A program made the position numbers and the translations under genes. The notes beneath the pieces are model-generated. The model ran no database searches. It saw only the letters and a list, made by a program, of their open reading frames with translations, and was not told where the DNA came from. Shown here piece by piece: positions 26,831-35,890 of a stretch of DNA of 64,000 bases. Position 1 is the stretch's first letter, and every line of letters begins with the position of its first letter. Source of the stretch: DYRB01 sp963845265 (GTDB lineage: Bacteria > Pseudomonadota > Gammaproteobacteria > Chromatiales > Chromatiaceae); NCBI GenBank assembly GCA_963845265.1, contig CAWJRN010000031.1, forward strand, positions 1 through 64,000, written 5' to 3'.

Positions 26831-28117
26831 TCAAGGATCAGCAACGGGTTTGGGTACCGGATCTGGAATGGTTCCTGCCTCGGAAACGGGATCGGACATG
26901 GGGTTACGCACCGGAACCGTTGCTGGCTTGGGCATGGGGCCAAGCCGGGCCTGGATGCCCGCCAGAACCCGGCGGGCGATATCGAGGTCGGCCGTGGAGC
27001 GCGGGACCCACTCCTCGCCCCAGTAGAAGTTGCAACTCGTCTCCGCACGCAGTATGTGCCACAGTGCGGTCTCGACCATCCCGGCCAGTTCGCCGTCCTC
27101 GGGACGCTCCGCCGCCGCCCGCGCGCGCGCGCTGTGCAGTGCCGCGCTCACATCCGCCAGGGCCGCCAGTCCATCCTTCTGGGTCTGAGAACCGGTCCAC
27201 TGGACGAAGCCACGCCCGTCGTGCCATCCGGTGTTCCAAGCCCCTGTCTTGACCCGCACCTCGCCATGGGCCCCATGAGTCTTGAGATAGTCGCTGATAA
27301 AGGTCGGCGTAATCCCAGCCTTGCCAGCCCGAGCGCGCTCCAGAAGCGGATGGTAGAAGGCGCTCCAGTAGTTGGCACCTTCGGTGGTATTGCGGAACCA
27401 GCCGCCGTTCTCGCCATCGGTGCAGGTGGTGACCAGAGGCGGGAAATCACACCACTTGGTACGCTCCGCCACCTCCTTGACGAACCACTCCACCTCCATG
27501 CCGGATTCCTGGGCGTTGGACAGGTCCCGGTCGCGGACGACGACGATGATCTCTTCATTGCCATGACGAGCGATGTGGGGGCGGTAGCGCAGCTCCTGCC
27601 AGCTCATGGGGCTGACCGCCTCGACCTGTTCGCTGTCGACCATCACATAGCGGTAGCCATGGGCCCTGAGCAGAGGGATCAACTCCATGGAGAATCCCAT
27701 CTCAGGTGGCCAGAAGCCATCGAAGCGCGGCCGCCAGAACAGGTGGTGGGCGATACCCAGCCAACGTTTCAGATGCTCCGGGCGGTCGGCCTCCGGGATC
27801 AGGGGCAGGACCGGGTGGTAGTAACCGGTGCCAAGGATCTCGAACAGGTCGTGGTTTTGCAGACGCCACAACAGGGTGCCGCAATCGACGATACCGTAGG
27901 CACGTTTCTGAAAATCGGTGTTCGACAGGGTTTCGAGCAGGGTACCCGACAGCGAGAGGTGCACCCGGGCCAGGTCCTCATAACCCCACAGGCTGCGCGG
28001 GATGCGATCCAGGGCGAAGAGGATCTCCCTGGCCTCCCACTCGTTGTGGGCAAGGAGGTCTTCCAAGTTGCCGGAGGGCTGATGCAGATTGAGCACAAGG
28101 GCATGCTGGGCGATCAT
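26831..28117 (-). CDS. glycoside hydrolase family 57 protein (2)
   Basis: A 428-residue cytoplasmic protein starting MIAQHALVLNLHQPSGNLEDLL, where LHQPSG is the first GH57 motif. GFWPPEMGFS, YVMVDSEQVE and CTDGENGGW are further GH57 motifs. Near the end comes ETSCNFYWGEEWVPRS, then a Pro-rich tail with several DPV/KPV units (last 30 residues) not expected in the family. It lies 210 bp upstream of the first GH57 gene on the same strand. Confidence 0.85.
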   Translation of the reverse strand: MIAQHALVLNLHQPSGNLEDLLAHNEWEAREILFALDRIPRSLWGYEDLARVHLSLSGTLLETLSNTDFQKRAYGIVDCGTLLWRLQNHDLFEILGTGYYHPVLPLIPEADRPEHLKRWLGIAHHLFWRPRFDGFWPPEMGFSMELIPLLRAHGYRYVMVDSEQVEAVSPMSWQELRYRPHIARHGNEEIIVVVRDRDLSNAQESGMEVEWFVKEVAERTKWCDFPPLVTTCTDGENGGWFRNTTEGANYWSAFYHPLLERARAGKAGITPTFISDYLKTHGAHGEVRVKTGAWNTGWHDGRGFVQWTGSQTQKDGLAALADVSAALHSARARAAAERPEDGELAGMVETALWHILRAETSCNFYWGEEWVPRSTADLDIARRVLAGIQARLGPMPKPATVPVRNPMSDPVSEAGTIPDPVPKPVADP

Positions 28118-28359
28118 CGTCAATACCCCCCGTCGCGGGATGGATGCGGTATGGCGGCCGCCGCCCGTGGAGCCAGGCCAGTGGACCTTCGGCGGCACCT
28201 GGACGACCGGCGCATTGTACCTGCTGAGTCGCCTGGAGTGCTGCCGGAATATCGCACTGACAGTCCAAGTACTGCACGTCTCGGGCGCGACAAGCAACCA
28301 GGTGCTTCGTGACGCAAGCTTCGATATAGACCGATCAGTTTTAAGTTTTAAGTCTTTAA

Positions 28360-28767
28360 GTGTTAAGACGTTGGAAACCGAGGATCTTCGTCCTTCCAAA
28401 AACTGAGCATCTACGGACGATAGGTATAGAATGGCATTTCCTGAGCCCGTACGCCCAGCAACCGACCGCATCTCGCCTCGCTGAGACCGTCAACATCGGC
28501 CTGGCAGAGTACTCAGGGTACCGACCCTTGCCCAACGTCATCGTCGATCTAGAATCCAAATCCCTGAGTGAGCGCTTCGCCCTGATCAAGTCACCGCGTC
28601 GCAATCGCCCCCGCTACCCGGAGGGGTGCGTCACCCTCGTGGCCGATGAGGCAGGCGCCAGATCGGGGGCGAACCCGGACAAGAACCTACACCCGGCCAT
28701 CGTCTACGGACCATCCCACTCCTCGGAGGGTGTCCGCGTCTTCTACTTGGTCCGATGGCTGGACTGA
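28360..28767 (+). CDS. hypothetical protein, possibly with a disturbed N-terminus
   Basis: The convincing part is the last 85 codons, with YRPLPNVIVDLESKSLSERF, NRPRYPEGCVTLVADEA and a YLVRWLD end, which look like a conserved compact beta-rich domain that I cannot name. The frame opens at a GTG (28360). An ATG at 28431 in another frame gives a natural-looking start (MAFPEPVRPATDRISPR) before stopping, so one indel near 28475 may separate the true start from the rest. Confidence 0.45.
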   Translation: MLRRWKPRIFVLPKTEHLRTIGIEWHFLSPYAQQPTASRLAETVNIGLAEYSGYRPLPNVIVDLESKSLSERFALIKSPRRNRPRYPEGCVTLVADEAGARSGANPDKNLHPAIVYGPSHSSEGVRVFYLVRWLD

Positions 28768-29206
28768 CGCCATCCTGCCGAGGTACCGATGGGGCCACAG
28801 TGAAGAAAGGCCGCCTGGCACCGACCCGTCACCGTTCCTCGGTGCGCAGCATTGCGATTCATTCATGAGAGATTGTCGAAAGGAGAAGCCGACCACACCC
28901 GAACCGCTTGATCGGTGCTTTCCCCACTCGCCCGTCGATGGCACACTAGCGGCCCCTGCTAAGGGATCATCCCGAACCGATCGCGCGCCTCGCGGCTAAG
29001 GACCGCTGTGTTGTCGAAGGATAAGACGGGACGAATGAATCAGACCCTTTTGAATACCTCCCGACCCTGGACGACCAGGCTTTACGGAGCCTGTAATCGA
29101 CTAAGCGGCACCAAGACCGCTCCAAAGCCGACGGCGTGCCTGCGGGTAACAACGTCGCAATACGACCAAGCCAAACCCGACGTGATAAAGAGGCGAGTGA
29201 GAGACA
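28768..29206. other. 440-bp gap; no gene seen
   Basis: I found no protein-like frame of note and no strong hairpin with a T tract. GTGAGAGACA just before 29207 is a weak ribosome site for the next gene. Confidence 0.45.
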
Positions 29207-29727
29207 ATGGCTGACGACGGTAAGAAGATCGTAACCAAAAAGACCCCGGTCAAGACCGCCGCCGCCCCAACGGCAGGGACGAGCGACGCGGCGACGAAGA
29301 CGCCCGCCCGACCAGCAACCAAGGCGCCGACGACCCCTGCTGCAAGACCAGCGGCCAAACCAGCGACCAGAGCAGCTTCCACTCCGGCTAGGTCGACCAC
29401 GGCGGCCCCCAAGCCCAAAGCGGCGCCAAGGCCGAAGGCAGCTGCGGCTAGGACTGCTACCGCAAACCCGCGTGCGCCCATGGCGGCAGCCCCGCCCCCC
29501 CCAAGACCAGCCCGATCACGGGTACCCCGGCAGCAGCCAGGCCCGCGGCAGCTCAACCCGCCCCCAGGCCGGCCCCGTCCAAGCCCGTCGTAGACGCCGC
29601 GACTCGCCGAGCAATGATCGAAAAAGCAGCATACTACAAAGCCGAAGCGCGTAACTTCGCCCCCGGATTCGAAGCCCAGGACTGGGCCGAGGCCGAGCGT
29701 GAGGTGGACGCCATGCTTTCGTCATAA
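29207..29727 (+). pseudogene. Ala/Pro/Lys-rich histone-H1-like protein with DUF2934 end, broken at a C8 tract
   Basis: Residues 1-95 are a repetitive basic region (AAPTAG, KTPARPATKAP, AAKPATRAAS, PKPKAAPRPKAAAARTATA), as in AlgP/H1-like DNA-associated proteins. In the frame of the ATG the reading stops at 29593. If the run of eight C at 29495-29502 is read as nine, the frame continues through more AAP repeats to a DUF2934-like domain (RRAMIEKAAYYKAEARNF, GFEAQDWAEAE) ending at 29727. The gene is thus one base out of frame at the homopolymer. Causes could be phase variation, transcriptional slippage or a sequencing error. Function is unknown. Confidence 0.6.
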
Positions 29728-30108
29728 GTGCCGCCGACCCCGGCCTTGCCCTGAGGACCGCAGGACAGCCTCGGCCGCGCAACACTCGGCAGAGCTTGTT
29801 GGCGATGAGGCTCGGGCGGGGCGTGGCGACCCCGGCGGTCGAACGCATCACACGCGAGTGATCCAGCGCGTTGCACGTCTCTCCTACGCGATGGCAGGGC
29901 GACCTTTCCCCACTGCGACCAAGGGCGCGAGCTCCACGGGCAGGCCTAGGGCCTGCCCCACTACGCCTTTGGCTTGCCCCCGCGGGTTGTGGTCTGCCTC
30001 CGCTCGGGTTACTGTTGCGCGCCCTTTCGGGGCAGGATGCGCCGCACTGAACCAAGGCGCCCCCTTCGCACCGGGGACCTCATCCCGGACCAGCCGATCA
30101 GGAACTCC
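29728..30108. other. 380-bp gap before ccmA
   Basis: No gene is seen. A perfect 9-bp hairpin (GGGCAGGCC-TAG-GGCCTGCCC) lies at 29938-29958 without a T tract. The ccm promoter is probably here but no clear boxes are visible. Confidence 0.45.
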
Positions 30109-30726
30109 ATGCTCGATGTCGTCGACCTCGAGTGCAGGCGCGGCGACCGCCGCCTGTTCTCGGACCTTTGTTTCTCGCTGCCCGCGGCGACCCTGTTGCA
30201 TGTGCGAGGGCGCAATGGCTGCGGCAAGACGACTCTGCTGCGGGCCCTGTGCGGCCTGCTCGCCCGCGACGCCGGGGACATCCTGTGGCGCGGCGAGGAC
30301 ATCGCCACCCTGGGTGAGGACTACCGCCGCGACATGCTCTACTTCGGCCACCTCAATGGCATCAAGGGCGACCTCAACGGGGTCGAGAACCTGCGCGTCG
30401 CCGCGACCCTGGACGGCGACCAAGTGGACGACTCTGACCTCTGGCAGGCCCTGGGCCGCATGGGTCTGACCGGCTTCGAGGACCTGCCGACCCGGGTCCT
30501 GTCCCAGGGGCAGAAGAAGCGCGTCGCCCTGGCACGACTGCTGGTGAGCCGCGCCCCGCTCTGGATCCTCGACGAGCCCTTCAGCGCCCTGGATATGGAC
30601 GCGGTGGATCTGCTCGGCACCCTGATCGCAGAGCATGTCGCCGACGGCGGGTTAGTGGTCCTTACCACCCACCAGGAGGTGCCCCTGTCGTCCGGCCAGG
30701 TCCACCGGCTGGATCTGGGGGCCTAG
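30109..30726 (+). CDS. ccmA: haem exporter ATP-binding subunit CcmA
   Basis: ATPase of the CcmABCD complex, which releases holo-CcmE for system I cytochrome c maturation. Walker A GRNGCGKTTLLRAL (about 37), the Q-loop region, signature LSQGQKKRVALARL, and Walker B LWILDEPFSALD. 205 residues, the usual size. The ATG at 30109 gives the family start MLDVVDLECRRGDRRLF. First gene of an unbroken ccmABCDEFGHI run; ccmB follows after 3 bp. Confidence 0.94.
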   Translation: MLDVVDLECRRGDRRLFSDLCFSLPAATLLHVRGRNGCGKTTLLRALCGLLARDAGDILWRGEDIATLGEDYRRDMLYFGHLNGIKGDLNGVENLRVAATLDGDQVDDSDLWQALGRMGLTGFEDLPTRVLSQGQKKRVALARLLVSRAPLWILDEPFSALDMDAVDLLGTLIAEHVADGGLVVLTTHQEVPLSSGQVHRLDLGA

Positions 30727-30729
30727 GGC

Positions 30730-31401
30730 ATGCTGCGCGTCTTTCTGTGCATCCTCGGTCGCGATCTGACGCTCGCCATGCGTCGACGCACTGATGTCCT
30801 GACCACACTGTTCTTCTTCGTCATCGTGGTCAGCCTGTTCCCTCTAGGGGTGGGCACCGAGCGCGAGACCCTGCGCATCCTCGGCCCCGGCGTGGTCTGG
30901 GTGGCGGCCCTGCTCGCCTCCATGCTGGCCCTGGAGCGGCTATTCGCGGCAGACTACGAGGACGGCACCCTGGAACAGATGCTGCTCACCGCCCAGCCGC
31001 CGTCCCTGCTGGTGCTGGCCAAGGTGACGGCCCACTGGCTCCTTACCGGGTTGCCGTTGGTCTTCATCGCGCCCCTGATCGGGATCCAGTACCAGCTCCC
31101 GGGGGATGCCCTGTGGGTCATGATGGCCTCGCTCCTGATCGGGACCCCAGTGTTGAGCCTGATCGGGGCCATCGGGGCTGGTTTAACCCTAGGGCTTCGC
31201 GGCGGGGGTATCTTGTTGTCGCTGCTGATCCTCCCCCTCTATATCCCGGTGCTGGTCTACGGGGCTGGGGCCGTGACGGTGAGCATGATTGATTTGGCCG
31301 ATGTCCAACCCTATTTCTCCCTGCTGGGCGCCTTCTTCCTGCTGGCGCTAACCCTGTCACCCCTGGCCACCGCCGCGGCCCTACGCATTGCCCTCGAATA
31401 G
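30730..31401 (+). CDS. ccmB: haem exporter permease CcmB
   Basis: Six-helix inner-membrane subunit of CcmABCD, 223 residues (typical 220). Family sequences include RRRTDVLTTLFFFVIVVSLF at the N-terminus, FAADYEDGTLEQMLL and PLYIPVLVYGAGAV. It is 3 bp from ccmA and followed by a 64-bp gap to ccmC. Confidence 0.94.
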   Translation: MLRVFLCILGRDLTLAMRRRTDVLTTLFFFVIVVSLFPLGVGTERETLRILGPGVVWVAALLASMLALERLFAADYEDGTLEQMLLTAQPPSLLVLAKVTAHWLLTGLPLVFIAPLIGIQYQLPGDALWVMMASLLIGTPVLSLIGAIGAGLTLGLRGGGILLSLLILPLYIPVLVYGAGAVTVSMIDLADVQPYFSLLGAFFLLALTLSPLATAAALRIALE

Positions 31402-31465
31402 CGCTAATCTGCGGTCCTGCCAGGCATCCTGACTTCACCAGATATCCCTAAGATCCGCGCACCCG

Positions 31466-32224
31466 ATGAAGATCAATTGGTTCAAGCACGCCTCCCCGCC
31501 CGCCTTCTATACCTTGGCGGGGCGCATGATCCCCTGGTTCGGGGCGATCGCCTTGGTCCTGACCTTGGCCGGGCTCTACTGGGGCTTCTTCGAGACCCCG
31601 GACCGTCTGGGCGGATCGAACCCCCAGAAGGAGTACTACCGGATCATCTTCCTGCATGTCCCGGCGGCCTGGCTGTCCATGTGGCTGTACCTGGTTCTGG
31701 CCGCCTGGTCGGCCGTCGGCCTGGTATTTAATACCCGGCTGTCCTACATGATGGCGGCGGCTACTGCCCCCACCGGCGCCCTGTTCACCTTCATCGCCCT
31801 GTGGACCGGGTCGTTCTGGGGCCGCACGAGCTGGGGCACCTGGTGGGATTGGGACCCGCGCCTGACCTCGGAGTTGATCCTGCTGTTCCTCTACGTCGGC
31901 TACATGGCCCTGCACTCGGCCATCGACGACGTGCGCCGCGCCGACCGGTCCGCGGCCTTGCTGGCCCTGGTGGGGCTGGCCTGCGTGCCGATCATCTTCT
32001 GGTCCATCAACTGCCCGGACCCGAATCAGTGCGCGGCCCTGCACCAGCGCTCGTCGGTGGATCGGATCGACCCGAACATCCTCTGGGCCATGCTGACGAC
32101 TACCCTGGGGCTCTGGTCCTACTCTTTCGCCGTAATCTTCGCCCGGGCCCGGGGCATCATCCTGACGCGCGAAGCGGAGTCCCATTGGGTGCGCGATCTG
32201 GTCGCTGCGGAGGACAAAGTGTGA
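31466..32224 (+). CDS. ccmC: haem-handling protein CcmC
   Basis: Inner-membrane protein that presents haem to CcmE. The Trp-rich WWD motif, GTWWDWDPRLTSELILLFLY, is clear at about residues 125-145. A conserved His lies in IIFLHVPAAW, and another is probable in the His-flanked loop after the WWD segment (YMALHSAI). 252 residues, six helices. Its stop overlaps the GTG of ccmD. Confidence 0.95.
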   Translation: MKINWFKHASPPAFYTLAGRMIPWFGAIALVLTLAGLYWGFFETPDRLGGSNPQKEYYRIIFLHVPAAWLSMWLYLVLAAWSAVGLVFNTRLSYMMAAATAPTGALFTFIALWTGSFWGRTSWGTWWDWDPRLTSELILLFLYVGYMALHSAIDDVRRADRSAALLALVGLACVPIIFWSINCPDPNQCAALHQRSSVDRIDPNILWAMLTTTLGLWSYSFAVIFARARGIILTREAESHWVRDLVAAEDKV

Positions 32225-32388
32225 ACGAATTTCTCTCCCAGGGCGGTTACGCCTTCTTTGTCTGGTCCTCATACGGCATGGGCCTGGCCCTGCTGGTGAT
32301 CGAAATGCTCCTTTTACGCCGGGAGCGGCGAACCATTTTGGCGCGTTTGGGTCGATTAGGCCGACTGCGCAAACTCGTTAGGGGATGA
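32221..32388 (+). CDS. ccmD: haem exporter small subunit CcmD
   Basis: A 55-residue single-helix protein with the CcmD pattern GGYAFFVWSSYGMGLALL, then a strongly basic tail (RRRERRTILARLGRLG). GTG start overlapping the ccmC stop. It stabilises the CcmABC complex with CcmE. Confidence 0.88.
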   Translation: MNEFLSQGGYAFFVWSSYGMGLALLVIEMLLLRRERRTILARLGRLGRLRKLVRG

Positions 32389-32391
32389 TCC

Positions 32392-32865
32392 ATGAAAGCC
32401 CGACAGAAACGTCTACTCTTCGTCGCCCTCGGTATTGCCGGGGTCAGTGCCGCCGCCTACCTGGCCATTGGTGCCATGCAGGAGAACCTGGCCTACTTCT
32501 TCAGCCCCTCCCAGGTCGTGGCCAAGGAGGCCCCGGCGGACCATGTGTTCCGCCTCGGCGGGCTGGTGGAGGAAGGCACCCTGCAGCGCCAGCCTGACGG
32601 CCTGACCCTGACCTTCGTGGTCACGGACAACGCCGAGAAGGTCAAGGTAAGCTACACGGGCATCCTGCCGGACCTCTTCAGCGAGGGCCGTGGGGTGGTC
32701 ACCCGGGGCAAGCTGGGCCCCGACGGCACCTTCCTTGCTGAGGAGGTCCTGGCCAAGCACGACGAGGAATATATGCCCCCAGAGGTTGCCGCGACCCTCA
32801 AGCCCCATGCGGACGCAGCCGCTGCCCTGGACGCCGTCCAGAAGGCCCCGGGGGTGACCCAATGA
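32392..32865 (+). CDS. ccmE: haem chaperone CcmE
   Basis: Periplasmic, membrane-anchored chaperone that carries haem covalently on one His. N-terminal anchor at about 8-28, then an OB-fold. The haem-binding His is in LAKHDEEYMPPEV (His at about 123), the family consensus. 157 residues. Its last codons overlap the ccmF start (ATGA). Confidence 0.95.
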   Translation: MKARQKRLLFVALGIAGVSAAAYLAIGAMQENLAYFFSPSQVVAKEAPADHVFRLGGLVEEGTLQRQPDGLTLTFVVTDNAEKVKVSYTGILPDLFSEGRGVVTRGKLGPDGTFLAEEVLAKHDEEYMPPEVAATLKPHADAAAALDAVQKAPGVTQ

Positions 32866-34853
32866 TCCCCGAGATCGGTCACTTCGCCCTAATCCTGGCC
32901 CTGGTCCTGGCCCTGGTCCAGGCAGGCTTCCCCCTGGCGGGCTCCTTCACAGGCTCGCGCCCCTGGATGGACATGGCCCGACCCCTAGCCTGGGGGCAGT
33001 TCACCTTTGCCCTGATCGCCTTTGCGGCCCTGGCGCAGGCATTTCTGACCGACGACTTCTCCGTGGCCTATGTGGCGCACAACTCCAACTCCCTGATGCC
33101 CGACATCTACAAGATCTCCGCCGTGTGGGGGGCCCACGAGGGGTCCCTGCTCCTGTGGGCCATGCTCCTCGCCGGCTGGGGGGCCGCGGTAGCGGCCTTC
33201 AGCCGCAAGCTGCCCCTGTCCATGGTCGCCCGGGTCCTGTCGATCCAGGGCATGATCGGGGTCGGTTTCCTGCTCTTCATGCTGCTGACCTCCAATCCCT
33301 TCGAGCGTGTCTTCCCCATGCCCCTGGAGGGCCGCGACCTCAACCCGCTGCTCCAGGACTTCGGCCTGGCCATTCATCCGCCCATGCTCTACATGGGCTA
33401 TGTAGGCTTCTCGGTGGCCTTCGCCTTCGCCATCGCCGCCCTCATCGGCGGGCGCCTGGACGCCGCCTGGGCCCGCTGGTCGCGACCCTGGACCACGGTC
33501 GCCTGGATCTTCCTCACCATCGGCATCGCGTTGGGTAGCTGGTGGGCCTACTACGAGTTGGGTTGGGGTGGCTGGTGGTTCTGGGACCCGGTGGAGAACG
33601 CCTCCTTGATGCCTTGGCTGGTGGGCACGGCCCTGATCCATTCGCTGGCGGTCACGGAGAAACGTGGGGCCTTCAAGTCCTGGACCGTGCTGCTGGCCAT
33701 CTCCGCCTTCTCGTTGAGTCTGTTGGGAACCTTCCTGGTGCGTTCTGGGGTCCTGACCTCGGTCCATGCCTTCGCCACCGACCCGACCCGCGGCACCTTC
33801 ATCCTGATCTTCCTGTGCGTCGTCATCGGCGGTTCCCTGGCGCTCTATGCGGTGCGCGCCCCGAGCGTCTCCTCCGGGGGCGGCTTCGCCCTGGTCTCCC
33901 GAGAGAGCTTCCTGCTCGCCAACAACCTGCTGCTCACCCTGTTTGCCGCCCTGGTCCTGTTTGGAACCCTGGCGCCCTTGATCTACGAGGCCATGGCCTG
34001 GGGCAAGATCTCCGTGGGCTTCCCCTGGTTCAACCAGATGTTCCTGGCGGTGATGCCCTTCCTCGCCCTGTTCATGGGCGTCGGACACATGGCCCGATGG
34101 AAACAGGACGAGCCCGGCCGCCTGGCCCGCCAACTGTGGATCGCCTTCGCCTTGTCGCTGGTCGCCACCGGCTTGGCATTCCTGCCCGGCGTCTCCGCTG
34201 GGCATGTCACCGTCCCCCTCGGGCTCGGGCTGGCGGCCTGGCTGCTCTTCTCCCACCTCACCGGGCTCTACCAGCGCCTGCGCCACAAGCGCGGTCTGCG
34301 TGGGGCCGTGGCGGACCTCGTGGGCTATAGCCGCTCCTACTACGGCATGCTGATTGCCCACCTGGGGGTGGCGGTGATGATCGTCGGCATCACCATGGTC
34401 TCCCACTTCGGCATCGAAAAGGACGTGCGCATGTCCCCCGGGTCCTCCCAGGAGGTGGCGGGGTACCGCTTCCAGTTCGAGGGCGCCAAGTCCGTGAACG
34501 GGCCGAACTACCGGGCCTGGCAGGGGCGCTTCCTGGTCTTCGAGGGTGACCGACAGATCGCCACCCTGGAGCCTGAAAAGCGCTCCTATCTCACCGGCGG
34601 CATGCCAATGACCGAGGCGGCCATCGACCCTGGCCTGCTGCGCGACCTCTATGTGTCCCTCGGCGAGGCAGTGGACGACCAGGGCGACTGGGCCCTGCGT
34701 CTCTACTACAAGCCCTATGTCCGCTGGATCTGGCTGGGGGCCATCTTCATGGGACTGGGCGGGCTGCTGGCCCTGTCCGACCGCCGCTATCGCAGCGCCC
34801 GGCGGGTCGCCGCGGCGGACGCAATCGGCACCGACGGCACTGCGAGGATCTGA
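32862..34853 (+). CDS. ccmF: cytochrome c haem lyase subunit CcmF
   Basis: Large polytopic protein (663 residues) of the haem-ligation complex. The Trp-rich periplasmic segment GWGGWWFWDPVENASLMPWL (about 230) is diagnostic, and haem-ligand His residues are expected in HNSNSLMPDIYKISAVWGAHEG and later loops. About 15 helices and a periplasmic domain at about 505-610. It overlaps ccmE by 4 bp; ccmG follows after 3 bp. Confidence 0.95.
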   Translation: MIPEIGHFALILALVLALVQAGFPLAGSFTGSRPWMDMARPLAWGQFTFALIAFAALAQAFLTDDFSVAYVAHNSNSLMPDIYKISAVWGAHEGSLLLWAMLLAGWGAAVAAFSRKLPLSMVARVLSIQGMIGVGFLLFMLLTSNPFERVFPMPLEGRDLNPLLQDFGLAIHPPMLYMGYVGFSVAFAFAIAALIGGRLDAAWARWSRPWTTVAWIFLTIGIALGSWWAYYELGWGGWWFWDPVENASLMPWLVGTALIHSLAVTEKRGAFKSWTVLLAISAFSLSLLGTFLVRSGVLTSVHAFATDPTRGTFILIFLCVVIGGSLALYAVRAPSVSSGGGFALVSRESFLLANNLLLTLFAALVLFGTLAPLIYEAMAWGKISVGFPWFNQMFLAVMPFLALFMGVGHMARWKQDEPGRLARQLWIAFALSLVATGLAFLPGVSAGHVTVPLGLGLAAWLLFSHLTGLYQRLRHKRGLRGAVADLVGYSRSYYGMLIAHLGVAVMIVGITMVSHFGIEKDVRMSPGSSQEVAGYRFQFEGAKSVNGPNYRAWQGRFLVFEGDRQIATLEPEKRSYLTGGMPMTEAAIDPGLLRDLYVSLGEAVDDQGDWALRLYYKPYVRWIWLGAIFMGLGGLLALSDRRYRSARRVAAADAIGTDGTARI

Positions 34854-34856
34854 ACT

Positions 34857-35399
34857 ATGCCCAAATCCCTACGCGCCCTGATCCCTCTGGCCCTGTTTGC
34901 CGGCCTTGTCGCCCTGCTGTTCTTCGGCTTGGGTACGGACCCGCGCAAGGTCCCCTCGCCCCTGGTGGGCAAGCCGATCCCGACCTTCACCCTGCCGAGC
35001 CTGTTGGACCCCAACAGCACCGTCTCGGACGCCGACCTGCGCGGACAGGTCTCCCTGGTGAATGTCTGGTTTTCGTCCTGCTTTTCCTGCCGGGCCGAAC
35101 ACCGCGAGCTGATGGCCATCGCGAAGAGCAGCGGCGTCCAGATCGTCGGGCTCAACTGGAAGGACGACAAGCCAGAGGCCCTGCAAATGCTCCGCCAGTT
35201 CGGCAACCCCTACCACAAGATCGCCTTCGACCAGGATGGCCGGGTCGGCATCGACTGGGGGGTCTACGGGGCCCCGGAGACCTTCATCGTGGATAAAAAG
35301 GGGACCATCCGCTACAAGCAGATCGGCCCCATCGACCGCACCGTATGGGACGAGACCCTGCTCCCCATCGTTGACCAGCTCAAGGCAGAAAGTTCATGA
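34857..35399 (+). CDS. ccmG: thiol:disulfide oxidoreductase CcmG/DsbE
   Basis: Membrane-anchored thioredoxin-fold protein (180 residues, anchor at about 7-25) that keeps apocytochrome cysteines reduced. The active site reads WFSSCFSCRAEHREL, so the CxxC is CFSC instead of the usual WCPTC/WCVPC type and the Trp just before the first Cys is Ser. The rest is typical: VGLNWKDDKPEA, FDQDGRVGIDWGVYGAPETF. It overlaps ccmH by 4 bp. Confidence 0.92.
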   Translation: MPKSLRALIPLALFAGLVALLFFGLGTDPRKVPSPLVGKPIPTFTLPSLLDPNSTVSDADLRGQVSLVNVWFSSCFSCRAEHRELMAIAKSSGVQIVGLNWKDDKPEALQMLRQFGNPYHKIAFDQDGRVGIDWGVYGAPETFIVDKKGTIRYKQIGPIDRTVWDETLLPIVDQLKAESS

Positions 35400-35890
35400 G
35401 ATTGAAGTTGTTGCAAGCCGCTGCCCTGGCCAGCCTGGTGTTTGCCTGGGCCGGACCGGCGCAGGCCTTCACCCTGGAGGAGTTCACCTTCGACAGCCCC
35501 GCCGAGCAGGCCGAGTTTCGCGGCCTGATCGACGAGCTGCGTTGCCTGGTCTGTCAGAACGAGTCCCTCTCCGCCTCCCAGGCCGAGCTGGCCCAGGATC
35601 TGCGCCGGGAGGTCTACGAGATGATGCAGTCCGGCAAGTCCAAGGCCGAGGTGGTGGACTTCCTGGTCGCCCGCTATGGAGACTTCGTCCTCTACTCGCC
35701 GCCCATCAAGCCCTCGACCTATGTCCTCTGGTTCGGTCCCCTGGCCCTCGGGCTCCTGGGGGCCGTGGTCCTGTTGCGCACCATCAGGGCCAAGGGCAAG
35801 GAGCCGGAGGAAGCAATCACTGAAGCCGAGCAGGCGCGCATCGCCGCACTGCTGGCCGAGACGGAGAAGCGCACGGGGGGGCAGTCATGA
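35396..35890 (+). CDS. ccmH: cytochrome c maturation thiol protein CcmH
   Basis: Periplasmic protein of 164 residues with a signal peptide (ending GPAQA) and the redox motif ELRCLVCQNESLSASQA (LRCxxCQN), which reduces apocytochrome. One C-terminal helix (about 103-122) anchors it. This is the short CcmH/CycL form; the TPR part is the separate next gene, which overlaps by 4 bp. Confidence 0.95.
   Translation: MRLKLLQAAALASLVFAWAGPAQAFTLEEFTFDSPAEQAEFRGLIDELRCLVCQNESLSASQAELAQDLRREVYEMMQSGKSKAEVVDFLVARYGDFVLYSPPIKPSTYVLWFGPLALGLLGAVVLLRTIRAKGKEPEEAITEAEQARIAALLAETEKRTGGQS

Noticed and set aside
32985..34406. 473-codon minus-strand frame opposite ccmF
   Set aside because: CcmF is certain on the plus strand; the antisense product is Gly/Gln/Asp-rich low complexity.
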